Source: Syncephalis fuscata
Lineage: Eukaryota > Zoopagomycota > Zoopagomycetes > Zoopagales > Piptocephalidaceae
DNA: 64,000 bases
Direction of reading: 5' to 3'
Assembly (NCBI GenBank): GCA_025786725.1
Contig: JAHLTZ010000004.1
Coordinates: forward strand, 744,001-808,000
Part shown: positions 12,465 through 23,884 of the stretch, piece after piece
Position numbering within the stretch: position 1 is the first letter of the stretch
Layout: each line of letters opens with the position of its first letter
Position numbers and translations under genes: made by a program
The notes under the pieces: model-generated
Database searches by the model: none
Told to the model about the DNA's origin: nothing
The model's input: only the letters and a program-made list of their open reading frames with translations

Positions 12465-12722
12465 ATGCAGCTCAAAAACTCCATTATTCTTGCTGTTGCT
12501 TTGTGTACATTTGCACTCGTTCCAGCCACTGAAGCTGAGTCGTTTTTTAATATGTTTTTCCCTGGCTCAAAGCCTTGCACCGATAGTACCAAATGCCAAC
12601 CAGGCTATACGTGCTACGAAACAGAGGGAGGGGCAGCTCATGCCTGTATCTTTACTTCGGGAGATGACAGTAATTCTAATACGAAAATTGATATAAAAGC
12701 TCGTGCTGTATTCAGCTTTTAA
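12465..12722 (+). CDS. Small secreted cysteine-containing protein, unknown function
   Basis: An 85-residue ORF with ATG in an AAAC context. Residues 1-25 form a clear secretion signal (MQLKNSIILAVALCTFALVP, cleavage after ATEA). The mature part has four cysteines in the order C-x6-C-x5-C-x10-C (KPCTDSTKCQPGYTCYE), probably two disulfides, followed by a polar tail. The CxxGYTC-like spacing resembles small toxin-, EGF- or inhibitor-like folds, but I recognise no family. It is single-exon, followed by AT-rich DNA and the remnant element at 12.84 kb. It would be exported, perhaps as a small secreted effector-type protein; that role is inference from size, signal peptide and cysteines. Confidence 0.7.
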   Translation: MQLKNSIILAVALCTFALVPATEAESFFNMFFPGSKPCTDSTKCQPGYTCYETEGGAAHACIFTSGDDSNSNTKIDIKARAVFSF

Positions 12723-12839
12723 ATACATCTGTTAACAGGCTTGCTTGCTATTAACAATCATTTTTAAACTGGGGCATATCAATAACATTTTGATACAACA
12801 CAATTTTATTGATATAACTTTATTTTCTAAATAAATAAG

Positions 12840-13335
12840 CCAGCTATATCTAAATTGATTTAAACAAAAAATGTAACATGTTATTTGATTTCTTTGAAAA
12901 ATTTAAGACTGATCATTGTTGTTGGCCATGTGTAGAAAGATTGATTGAATATCAATAGAAGCCATATATCGCGATTCCATGTTGTTCCACATTACTCCTG
13001 TTGCCTGTTTGTCATACTGCACACCAAACTGTTATATGATCTATTTCTTTCCTATCTTGTTTCTGTTTACTTGAACCACACTTGTATATTATAATAATCA
13101 TATTTAATAATTGCAATTATTTTATTCTTTTTATAATTGTAAACCATTTCAACAAAAATATTTAACAATTTAGTGTAAAAAGCCTTTTATTTTATTAAAT
13201 GTTATTTCAACTTCAACTAATACCGTAATGTGTATATTTAATTACATTATTGTATTGATAATTACACATGAATTGATTAGTGTTGGATGCAATATTATAC
13301 ATGCTATAGTAATGAGTGAATGTTTAATTGTATTT
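12840..13335 (-). mobile_element. Degraded element copy 1 with Fanzor/TnpB-like zinc-ribbon tail
   Basis: Read on the minus strand, about 13010-12885 encodes the same C-terminal motif as the other copies (TTWNRD, then a hydrophobic stretch and HMANNN), but one base is missing after the NRD codons so the frame is broken. The segment 13235-13315 is the inverted counterpart of 16005-16085, and 12890-13165 matches 45315-45600 in inverted orientation. This is one of four copies in the window and all are fragments. No terminal repeats or target-site duplications could be fixed by eye. Confidence 0.6.
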
Positions 13336-13628
13336 AAATGTTGAGGGGTGAAATGAATAAATAAAAATGTAAGAGTCAAAGCGCAATAGCTTCGAATACG
13401 TAAATACTCTGCATTTCACTTTTAAAGCCAACCGTCTATTTCCACAAGTATTTCTCTATGACGCAATCACTTGTTTCTACCAACACTCCCCAGTTACCAG
13501 TAACACTGGCGTTATTTTTTGTTAGTTTATTGATATTAACGGGGGCTCTACTGCCCTCTTTTCTGCCAACTGGCCTCTGCTTGAATTCTCGGCTTCCTTT
13601 CCTTTCGAAATTCTGTTCATTCTCTAAT

Positions 13629-15883
13629 ATGTGTCGTATTTCAACGCAAGATCCCAATTCATTTGCTAATGTCGAGCAAATTCAAACACGACATATCCAT
13701 CTAGAGCTTGAGGTTGATTTTAAGCGCCACACACTGATCGGGCAAGCCCGTCTTCAGTTAGAAGCCATTACTGATGACGTCACTAAAGTCGTCTTGGATA
13801 CTCGTGCTTTAAAAATTAGTGGCGTTCAGCTTGCTAATCACACGGGACCGATAGAGTACTCTTTGGCGTCAGCTCATCCAATTTACGGCTCGGCTCTTCA
13901 GGCAACTTTACCTAAAGCTTATACAGCCGGAGAAAAGCTTGAATTGATTGTTGCTTATGAAACTACAAAAGAAAGCGGTGCTTTACAATGGCTAGAACCA
14001 AGGTAAATCGCCCAAATTAACCATACATCTTATTTACTAAATATATGGATAGCCAAACAGTTGGAAAGCAACATCCTTATCTTTTTACTCAGTGTCAAGC
14101 GGTAAGTAAAGAATATAGGTATATAATAATTTGCCAATATTTAATAAACTACCAACACTAGATCCATGCTCGTAGTTTAGTACCAATCCAAGATTCGCCT
14201 TCTATTAAGCTTACCTACTCGGCAAGCATCCGTGTACCTAAACCACTCCGTGCCCTTATGAGTGCATTGTCGATTAGTCACTCACCCAGTGACGATGGCC
14301 ATTTAATTACATATCAATTTGAACAGCACACTAAGATGCCATCCTATTTAATTGCACTGGTTGTTGGAAATTTAGAAGGGCGAGAAGTAGGACCGCGCTC
14401 TACCGTCTGGACCGAGCCTGAAGTAATTGAGAAGGCAGCTTGGGAGTTTGCAGAGACGGAAAGCTTTATTGCCACTGGTGAGAAGTTACTTACGCCATAC
14501 GAATGGGCGCTACGACTTGCTTGTCTTGCCGGGCTCTTTCCCTTATGGTGGCATGGAAAATCCATGCCTTACATTTGTAACACCCACCTTGTTGGCAGGT
14601 GATCGATCTCTGGTAGATGTTGTAGCGCATGAAATTGCACATAGCTGGATGGGCAATTTGGTAACTACCAAGAATTGGGAACATTTCTGGCTGAACGAAG
14701 GCTGGACTGTATTTATTGAACGAAAGATTATTGGGCGTCTACGTGGCGAGCCTTCGCGCCAATTTTCAGCCATGCTTGGCTTTTCTTCACTACGTAAAGA
14801 TATTGAGCTTTTTGGCGTTACAAGTCCGCTTACAGCATTGACACCGAATCTTACCGGTATAGACCCGGATGATGCTTTTTCACGTGTGCCTTACGAAAAA
14901 GGATTTAATCTGCTGTATTACCTGGAACAGCTGTTGGGCGGCCCAGAGGTTTTTGAGCCATACATGAAGGCCCATGTACAGCAATTTGCTGGTAAATCCA
15001 TCACGACCGAGGAATGGAAGACATTTTTGTATACATTTATGGAACAACGTCACGGTGCAGAGAAAATTAAGACATTGGAAACTGTCAATTGGCATGCATG
15101 GCTTAAAGAGCCAGGAATGGTAAGTATTTAGTTATTTGGTTATTTTAAATTGTAATTAAAACTAACGATTCATCTTTACTGATATAACCATTATTAGCCA
15201 CCAGTGACAAATCAATTTGATCCTACATTGGCAAATGCATGCATCCGTCTTTGCGCAAGGTATATTGAAAGGGACAAATATATACCATTTCTAACATTGT
15301 CCACAGGTGGGAAGCAGCACGCAATTCAGATAAAACAGATTTCTCTGCCGATGATATAAAGACTTTAATCCTTATCAAAAAGGTAGATGATTTATTTGAT
15401 AACAGCAGCATCATCACCATCAGCTAATTGTTATACTATAATAGTCTTGTTCCTCCATGACTTTCGGAAAAGGAACCGCTATCCAAGGATAAACTTGATC
15501 TTATGGAATTTGTTTATAAATTTAATCAAGTTCAAAATTGTGAAATTCGCTTTTCTTGGCAAATGCTTTGTTTAAAGGCTGCATACCAGCCAATTTATTC
15601 GTTTGTAGTTGCATTTGTCAAGGAACAAGGACGGATGAAATACGTTCGTCCGCTATATCGGTAAATTCGAAAAGAGTGACATAGTTATTACAACTATAAC
15701 TGTTTTTTTTGTTTATTTAGTGCTCTCTACAAAGTAAATCCAACGTTGGCGCGTGATACGTTCACTTCTTTCCGTGATACCTATCATCCTATTGCAGCTC
15801 GTATGATTGCAAGTATTGATACATGCATAATTATTTAAAGCTAATTAGTTGTTTTTATTTAGGAAAAGGATATTATGGGCTAA
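13629..15883 (+). CDS. LTA4H: M1-family aminopeptidase / leukotriene A4 hydrolase-type protein (Lap2-like)
   Basis: A zinc metalloprotease that trims N-terminal residues and in this subfamily also hydrolyses epoxides. The N-terminal beta domain runs from [15 protein letters not shown]. The catalytic part has the exopeptidase motif FPYGGMENP at about 14550 and the zinc site HEIAHSW at about 14632 with the downstream WLNEG glutamate. The C-terminal helical domain is typical of LTA4H ([22 protein letters not shown]). Introns lie near 14005-14060, 14101-14160, 15120-15197, 15260-15307 and 15660-15720. At about 14500-14510 the frame changes inside the conserved YEW/GRYDLL stretch, so one extra or two missing bases are likely. 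The C-terminus is either at 15838 or, after a short intron, at 15883 with a family-like EKD ending; I give the latter. An in-frame upstream ATG at 13458 would add a hydrophobic leader. Confidence 0.85.
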
Positions 15884-15999
15884 TATATTATAGTGGAGTA
15901 TCTACTAATAACAGCAATTAGCTCATTCAACTGTCACCCAATGAATAAAAGTTAACATTTTGCTGATATAATAATAATAATAATTTTAAGAGATTAATG

Positions 16000-16440
16000 C
16001 ACATTAAAACTCTAATGTATAATATTACATCCAACATTAATTGATTTATGTGTAATTATCAATACAATAATGTAATTAATTAGTTATCTTTATTATTGTT
16101 TTAATATATACATTGTATTATGATAATAATTGTTCAAAATGTCATTTATTTAGTCAGATTAACTATAGGAAAAGTGGTTGTTTAATAAACAACTTTATAA
16201 TAATTATATTAATCTTGATCTTACATCACAAATATGCCCAACATGCAATAGTAGAATATTAGAAAATAGAAAAGATCATTTAGATGCAATAATCCATGCT
16301 GTACATAGATGTAACAACAACAAATGCGGAATAATATGGAATCGCAATCATATGGCTTATATTAATATTCAATCAATCTTTCTATGCATGGCCAACAACA
16401 ATAATAATTGGCCTTAAATGTTTTAATGAAATCAAATAGT
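16000..16440 (+). mobile_element. Degraded element copy 2 with Fanzor/TnpB-like zinc-ribbon tail
   Basis: The open stretch 16178-16417 encodes about 79 residues with a CPTC knuckle, a 26-residue loop, a second C-x5-C knuckle (RCNNNKCG), then IIWNRNHMAYINI and a C-terminal Asn run. In TnpB/Fanzor nucleases the second knuckle is followed by an NRD-x-NAA-x-NI motif that supplies the last RuvC aspartate. Here that Asp is replaced by Asn (NRN), so this copy is inactive at that site. The ORF has no ATG and nothing of the upstream RuvC domain is seen, so it is a fragment. The non-coding part 16005-16085 is the inverted partner of 13235-13315. Confidence 0.6.
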
Positions 16441-16504
16441 ATGTTACGTTATTTATTTAAATCAATTTATTAACAGTATTTTAATAAAAAAATAATATAA
16501 TTTA

Positions 16505-16915
16505 TGATGCTTGTTAACATTTATCTTAATGCCCAAAATACAATGTGTTGCTTAGTTGTATTAATTTCATAATAAACTTATTCTTTATTGGTTATTAATT
16601 ATCACAGTTTAACTATAGTAAACTGAATAACTTGCATAACATTAAGTAAAAATAAGATAGAATTAGAAACTAGTATACTTTATTGATATGAATAGAGATA
16701 GCATTAAACAGTAAATATGGCTAGTAATAGAACCTGAATGCTTTGTAGTGTTTCATAATTAAAGCAGCGTATTAGTTTATACAATTACCCATACTTCACA
16801 ACTAACAAATGTTTGCTCGTCATATCTTCTTAATAGCTGTTTATTGCTGGTAGTTATTGCTAATACTTTATATATGTGCTATTATTGTACCCGTTCTACC
16901 ATATAATGTATTTAT
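16505..16915 (+). repeat. Diverged direct repeat, left copy (DR1)
   Basis: Shares a long, gapped similarity with 18795-19190 in the same orientation: words such as CAAAATACAATGTG, AATAACTTGCAT and AAGTAAAAATAAGATA occur in the same order in both. The two copies flank the foldback element. They could be relics of terminal repeats or an old segmental duplication. Confidence 0.6.
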
Positions 16916-17190
16916 TTAACATGCTATTATAGCAATATAATCATAATATTGAAATGGTAACAGTAATGCTATTTTGAAAAGTAATATTTTTATTTTGAAT
17001 AGCTACGATTGTAGCAAAGATATTCTGCTATTGTTTATAATAGCTTGAAAATGCCGATAATGCGCTAATTTACAAATTTAAACGTGCAGCTATTATATCA
17101 ATGCTACAGCAGAATAAAACATATTAAAGCAGTTATTTAAGTATAGCTAGGTGGTCAAACACGATGGAGTGGGAATTAAAAAGTAACAGT

Positions 17191-18700
17191 AATATTATTT
17201 AGTAACAAAAAGATGACAATACTATGTATAACTCTGCATAGAATTGATTAAATTACATGATATTTTGCACAAATGTGTGTATAGAATATAGATAGCTATT
17301 GGTAAAGCATACCGTTATTATATTGTGTAATGGTATAATAGTAGTGATAATATGTTAATAAATATGCAAAGATAGCTGTTTTTTACAGATTATGACTTAT
17401 ATAAGTAAAATACAGCAAAATGATTGCTGGATTCGAGTTCTCCGTGCTTAGTTATCCAGATTGGTATGATTTATAGGGCAACGATTTTGCAAAAAATGTT
17501 AGTTAAAAAATGCAATTTACGTATTTTTAATTTACTTAGTAAACGTTGATAAAATCACGTATAACTTTACGTATAGTCAAGCAAATTGTATGATATTTTG
17601 CACAAGTGTGCACATAGCGTATAGGTAGCCATTGGTACAGTATACCGTTATTGCATTGTTTGATGATGCAGTAATTGTAATAGTACATTAATAAATGTAC
17701 AAAAATAACAGTTTTTTACAGATTATAACATATATAAGTAAAATACAGCAAAATGATTGCTGGATTCGAGTTCTCCGTGCTTAGTTATACAGATTGGTAT
17801 GATTTATAGGGCAATGATTTTTGCAACAAAAATAGGCCAAAAATGCCATTTATGTGTAAATCAGTTAACAAAAAATTAATATTATGTATATCTATGAATA
17901 AAATGCACAGTACATTGTATGTCTAATATTGACTTGCTATGTGCTATTTTGCACATAGAGTGGTTTGGACATTTGTTATGTCAAATTTTATTTAATATTA
18001 AATTTAAGCGTAAATTTAATTGTTTTGTTAACCGATTTACACATAAATTGCATTTTTACTAACATTTTTTGTAAAAATCATTGCCCCATAAATCATACCA
18101 ATCTGTATAACTAAGCACGGAGAACTCGAATCCAGCAATCATTTTGCTGTATTTTACTTATATATGTTATAATCTGTAAAAAACTGTTATTTTTGTACAT
18201 TTATTAATGTACTATTACAATTACTGCATCATCAAACAATGCAATAACGGTATACTGTACCAATGGCTACCTATACGCTATGTGCACACTTGTGCAAAAT
18301 ATCATACAATTTGCTTGACTATACGTAAAGTTATACGTGATTTTATCAACGTTTACTAAGTAATTAAAAATACGTAAATTGCATTTTTTAACTAACATTT
18401 TTTGCAAAATCGTTGCCCTATAAATCATACCAATCTGTATAACTAAGCACGGAGAACTCGAATCCAGCAATCATTTTGCTGTATTTTACTTATATAAGTC
18501 ATAATCTGTAAAAAACAGCTATCTTTGCATATTTATTAACATATTATCACTACATTATCCATTACACAATATAATAACGGTATGCTTTACCAATAGCTAT
18601 CTATATTCTATACACATTTGTGCAAAATATCATGTAATTTAATCAATTCTATGCAGAGTTATACATAGTATTGTCATCTTTTTGTTACTAAATAAATATT
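17191..18700. mobile_element. Foldback element with two long inverted arms
   Basis: The left arm (17191-17880) and right arm (about 18018-18700) are near-identical reverse complements, each about 685 bp, around a spacer of about 135 bp. The outer ends read AATATT(T)ATTTAGTAAC on both arms. Each arm consists of two tandem units of about 331 bp, and each unit carries a conserved core (17404-17484 and 17735-17815) containing GATTGCTGGATTCGAGTTCT. The whole is thus two direct units followed by two inverted ones. There is no credible ORF. This is the architecture of foldback transposons or large MITEs; the autonomous partner is not visible and no clear target-site duplication was found. Confidence 0.8.
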
Positions 18701-18794
18701 TGCTATATTTTTACAATTATGATTAAAAAATCTACAACTTAGATGGCCAAGCAACACTTTATTTTGGCGCTACCTTATAATGCTAGCCTTTGAT

Positions 18795-19190
18795 GTGTGC
18801 TAACATCTATCTTAATGTTCAAAATACAATGTGCTGATTGATTAGTATTACTTTGTGAATAAACTTAGTTTTATTGATCATTAGCCAGCACAGTTTGACT
18901 ATATAAAATGAATAACTTGCATTACAAGAAGTAAAAATAAGATAAACTAGAAACGACTATTCTCATTATTGATATTGAATAAAACCATCATTATAATAAA
19001 TATATTTAATAATAGAATTTAAATGCTTGTACTATATATCATTAATGCAGCACATCAGCTTATATAGCCGCTTATATGTTTACAAGCAACAAGTAGCCAC
19101 TCATTGTATCTTTTTAATAGATATTTGCTACTAGTACTCAGTGCTAATATCCGATATGTATATTACTACTGTAACCAATCACATGCAACC
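18795..19190 (+). repeat. Diverged direct repeat, right copy (DR2)
   Basis: Same-orientation partner of 16505-16915. The distance between the copies is about 2.29 kb and the foldback element lies wholly between them. No gene is seen from here to the kinase-like gene at 19503. Confidence 0.6.
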
Positions 19191-19502
19191 TTAACTGGTT
19201 ATCCAATCATACAGTATATTTCATAGCCACATTTTCATAAAATCCCGTTCATAATATCAAATAGTAAAGATACGTTATTTTATAACATTTCAGTTTATGA
19301 ATGAAAGAGTAATAAACGATTTTTAAAATAGTATTTTGATACTATATATTTGAAACAAATAACTGAAATATAGTTTAATATCTAACTGAATATTCAATGC
19401 ATAGTAACTGTGCGTTTAAAAATATGTCTTTTAATTCAGCCGTCATATTTAATAAAATATCAACAATTTAGGCACAAATAATATATTTAAATGCATTCTA
19501 GT

Positions 19503-20780
19503 TTATTGCATATGAGCGGATTTCAATAAATTTATGATAGATTCTGCAATTCCACAGTCAGATTGATTGGTATCATATAATTCCGTCATGAAATTTACAA
19601 GCATTTTCAATGCTTGTGTATGCTTTACATCCAGTTTGGTAGGATACTGCGGAACTCTGTTGTTTTCGTCGGCACATTGGTCGCCAGATTTAATTTGCTG
19701 ATTGTTTAATAGGGCAGACAGGTTGCTTTTTAACAGCTCAAAGGGATCTTGCTCTGAGCTCTTAGCTTCGTCATCATATAAAGCACCGGTGATGGCATGA
19801 TAAATTGTTTCGCTAAACAGTTCATTATTGGAGTCACAAGAATTCAGTAGAATATTTGAATTCATTTTAGCAAGTGATGTAGATGGCGCTAATTTCACAG
19901 TTTCTTCGACACTAGGATACATAAACTGAACAACATCGTAATCAACAACGGTTGCCACGATTTGGTTGGTCACAGGATGAACGCCAGCAACAATATCTAA
20001 ACCAGATAATTAGTTTATTATTTCTAGGCGCCATAAAACTTACTTTTAAGAGCTATATCCTTGTGTATAATGCCGGCGCGACGTAAGTATAATACACCTA
20101 TGTTTGGTATAACATTAGCATTTTGTTGTTTAAATACAAAAAGTACTTACCTTGCAGCGTTTGGTAGAATATTTGAGGCAAGTTTTTAGCTTTATATTCC
20201 CAGCTTTTATCAAAAATAAATTTGTCTAATGCTTTGCCGTATGCAAACGAGTAAATAAAGCATTTTCCGTGTATTTTTTTAGGATCGTTGGGATCTGGAA
20301 TATCAAATGTTTCTAATGGCTGTTGGATATTGTTTTTTCCTGGCGCATTATTCAATTGATTTTTGAGTCCATTTAGTATCTAATAGTATTATATAAGCAG
20401 TTGATTGTTATATAATTATCAAGTCTTACAGCAAAAACTTTAATTTCGTTGCTGATCCATCTGTCCATAAGCATGCATTTAATAAATGCATCATCTTTTC
20501 CCCATTTTGTATAGCCGAAACTTATTTTTTCGTTTGAGGCCTTCCAATCGACCGACTCCAGTTTGGGCTTATTTTGTTTTTTTAAATCATCTAAATATTT
20601 TTTACCAATTCCATCAAGAGCGACCTTGCCTATCAAATATTTACTTATGTTAACACTAATAATCAATATAATGTATAGCTTACCATTGAGATTGCCATTT
20701 ACAGCGGTGCTTGTTGGTGTGCTAGATAGTAGCACAGCAATGCACGCTGCGGCAATAGTAAAAATACTGATCTTGATCAT
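19503..20780 (-). CDS. Secreted protein-kinase-like protein
   Basis: The start ATG at 20780 opens a signal peptide (MIKISIFTIAAACIAVLLSS). After an intron (about 20683-20634) the protein shows kinase landmarks in order: a loop with AFIKC carrying the ATP-anchoring lysine, an alpha-C-like NEIKVF with the partner glutamate, a hinge-region FIYSFAYG, then after introns GIIHKDIALK as the catalytic loop (HKD) and VVDYDVVQF at the metal-binding position where DFG is usual. The C-terminal part (about 19980-19503) is open without a clear kinase C-lobe and ends at HMQ. Introns lie at about 20435-20370, 20150-20102 and 20043-19995. It resembles fungal FunK1-like kinases more than canonical ones. Activity is uncertain because the Asn after HKD and the DFG Gly are not conserved. 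The signal peptide suggests it works in the secretory pathway or outside the cell. Confidence 0.65.
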
Positions 20781-22734
20781 ATTGGTAGTAGAGTCTGTTT
20801 TCTATGCGTGTAATTCAAAGCAGGAAATCAATGCGTGTAATCTATTGATATCGCATAAAAAAATTGAGCCACTGAGCTATATAAAATTTTAAAGATAATA
20901 ATTTATTTGTCGTAGAATTTATAACCAATTAAGCACAAATTGATTGAAACTCAGTCGATATTTATCCGATTTAATTGCTTGATTTGTTAATGTAAAAAAA
21001 TATTACATCCAAAACGAACATTGCTTGTTTTAGACTACGAATGGCTACTAAATACAACGCAGACATGAGGTTCAACCAAAAACAGCATGATAGCGCATGC
21101 TTATCGCTTATTCTAATTTTCAAGTGGTGGCTAAATACAGACTTTCATGGTAACTCAATCGAAATAGCGCGATAAAATATTAATAGAATATTCTATCTGT
21201 ATGTGAATTCGCCACTAATTCCACGTGTACAGCTTGAATAGTTTGCAAACTGGAACGTAGAATATGAAATTTTATGCTTTAAATATTTATTAGCTTGCAA
21301 AAAGGTAGTTGTATATAGGATAATCCGCGTAATCTTCTGTATCACGTGTATCAAGCGTGACATAGTTGTATTTGTTGTATGGCCAGTTGTGCTTGATGCG
21401 GGTCGGAAATCGCAGTTTAAAATCGATTATTTGCTAAATTTGATTAAATTGTTAAAATTGGCTGGCAATGTGATAAGGATTGTATATGCACAATATTACA
21501 TATTACTTCAGTATATAGCGACACAAGATCGGTGCTGGTAATATTGCTAAAATGGTAGTACAATAAAAATTTTGCTTCAAAATAACCGCCACTAAACACA
21601 TCGATGATCATTGTAGCTGTTTTTGCAGAATCGTAGGCAATTTGCTAATAATTTGTCATAGTTAGCGGTTCAACGCTTTAAATTGTTTTAAAGAAATGAC
21701 TATTTAAATAGTCATCAACTGCATTGATTTAACATCATCGAAATCTGTATTTTTGGTATTGACACAAGCTTAATAAAATTCGTTGCTAATTATGGCAATT
21801 TAAGCTATACTAAGCTTTGTGTTGTTTTATAAAGTGCCATATCATGATTATTTACAACTTGTGACAATACTATAAGTAAATAATAATTTGCCAGATTATT
21901 TAATTTTTTGTATTAGCTTGTTTATGTTCAATAAAATAAGCAATCAAAAGTCTAACATTGTGACAAGTGGAAACACAATGCTTTTTATAGTTCAATTGAT
22001 TTGTCAAGCTCAAAGCAGAGAACATAAGGGTATATCGATTTATTGTAGTTGAATTCATTTATTTTTATTATACAAAATGGTAAATAAAGCGTAATAATAA
22101 ATACACTATACAACGGCTTATAAATATTAAAGAGTATTATATTGACAACACTAACAAACATAATACGAATTAAACAATGCTTAAGCTAGCGAGCTGTTAG
22201 CGTGAATTCAAAAAATACAACATAGTTCTTGTTGATCACCTTACTATTGTAAAAAAAATTATTGAAATGCGTTTAACAGTGGTGTAATATTCGTAAATAC
22301 AAATTTATGTATTATTTGCTACTAGGTATTTATAATGGCTATCGCTATGTAAACTGTTCATTGTTGTACTATATTTGTACCATTGCAATTTATTACTTAA
22401 AGCTAAAAAGATCAATATAAATCAAGATGTATTTTTGCTAGTATCACTAAAGTTTATGCAAAGGCTACTAAAGAAGACAAGTCCATAAATGGCGCCATTT
22501 TTCGTTGCAAGTTGTTTTTTTCAAATAAATTGAAAACCAGATTCACTGGATCAGAAAGCTGACTGACGACAAACACGTATACAAATTCGTCCAATCCCTT
22601 TACGCCAACTCATACGCACGTCTTCCGCTGTTACTCTTTTAGTTACCTCACCAACTGGCGCGATCGATCGTGTCAACTCTCCAAAGTGTAAAACCGATCA
22701 CTGCTTTGCTATTGTTATTATTAGTATACTCATC
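20781..22734. other. AT-rich intergenic region upstream of the kinase-like gene and ERV25
   Basis: About 2 kb without a gene. A minus-strand TATA-like word (TATATAG on that strand) lies at about 20876, 95 bp before the kinase-like gene. The 150 bp before ERV25 are richer in C and G (TCACCAACTGGCGCGATCG), like other housekeeping promoters here. Confidence 0.45.
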
Positions 22735-23669
22735 ATGCTGAGTAGTATTGCGGCGCGTGTGTTCATCACGCTAACTTGTTTGGCAGTATTTGCCAATGCT
22801 TTGAAATTTAACATGGCCGCAGTGCCTTACTCGTCAGGCAAAAAGAAATGCTTCACACAATGGGTTCCTGCAAATACTTTGGTCATGCTTAATTTGAACG
22901 CTTCTCCCGGAGCACATATGCGCGTTGATGTTGAGGTAAGAACGTTACTATGTGTAGATCCAACGAGCTTGTCAGAGTGCGGTCCGTAATATGAATCTAT
23001 ATCTCATGCCGTTAGTTGGTGATTTCTTAACTTTGTCTTGCTATATCTACCCGTAGAAAATAGTCTATACTTATCTAATATTACTATGGTATTTAGGTTT
23101 TTGATATTACGCAGAGCCGTAATGAATACGCTCGTAAGAAGGATATTTTGGACACGAAAATCGCGTTTACTACACACGAGTTTGCCGACATATCTATCTG
23201 CATTATGAACCATCTTGCACAAGGTAGCTATGGGCTTGATTCATATTACATTTCAGTAGCTAATCCAGATATAATAGGCTACACGCCAGGAACCGAGTTT
23301 TATCGCCGTGTTGAGATGCACCTAGATGTTGGTGCCGACACAATCGATTATGAGATGATGGCCAAGCGCGAGAAATTGAAGCCTATGGAAGTTGAGCTGC
23401 GACGACTAGAGAAGATGATTGACGAGGTCGTTAACGAGATAGACTACTTAAAACAACGTGAAGCCAAAATGCGCAACACGAACGGTAAGTTGATGATCGA
23501 CTACTATTCCTCTGTCCTCTAATTGTATTTATGCTCATTTGTTTACATAGAGTCCACCAACGAACGTGTTCAATGGTTTAATATTGCATCTATTCTTGCT
23601 CTTATCGGTCTCGGTCTATGGCAACTTGTGTACTTGCGCCAGTTCTTCCATTCCAAGAAATTGATTTAA
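22735..23669 (+). CDS. ERV25: p24 family cargo receptor, delta subfamily (Erv25/TMED10)
   Basis: p24 proteins cycle between ER and Golgi in COPII/COPI vesicles and select cargo such as GPI-anchored proteins. Three exons: 22735-22935, 23097-23483 and 23551-23669. The order is signal peptide ([20 protein letters not shown]), a GOLD domain beginning [20 protein letters not shown] with the paired cysteine (ISICIMN) in exon 2, a coiled coil ([20 protein letters not shown]), one membrane segment ([18 protein letters not shown]) and a cytosolic tail [10 protein letters not shown] with the FF and KK signals for COPII and COPI binding. Length (about 211 residues) is normal. The tail identifies the Erv25/TMED10 branch. 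The long GOLD insert around DIIGYTPG is slightly unusual. Confidence 0.93.
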
Positions 23670-23884
23670 ATAAGCATGGTTTACTGCTGATTGTTAAACG
23701 AGATTTGGATCAAGTGAATAAATATCGCTATTTTACTTATTATGTGCTATGATCTGATGTGGGCAAGTAGAACCAAATAACCAAATAAATGGTTCATTTA
23801 GTTAATTGAGTTATATGTCTCCATTATTATTAAAGCTAGTATTAAATAATTTATTAACAATTATATTGTGATTTATGCGTTAAA

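Noticed and set aside
17440-17475. tRNA-like box in the foldback core (GATTCGAGTTCTCCG)
   Set aside because: Resembles a B box only partly; no A box at proper spacing and no cloverleaf, so a tRNA or tRNA-derived SINE is not supported.
17191-18700. CRISPR-like array from repeated units
   Set aside because: Units are about 331 bp and inverted between arms; no short regular repeats with unique spacers.
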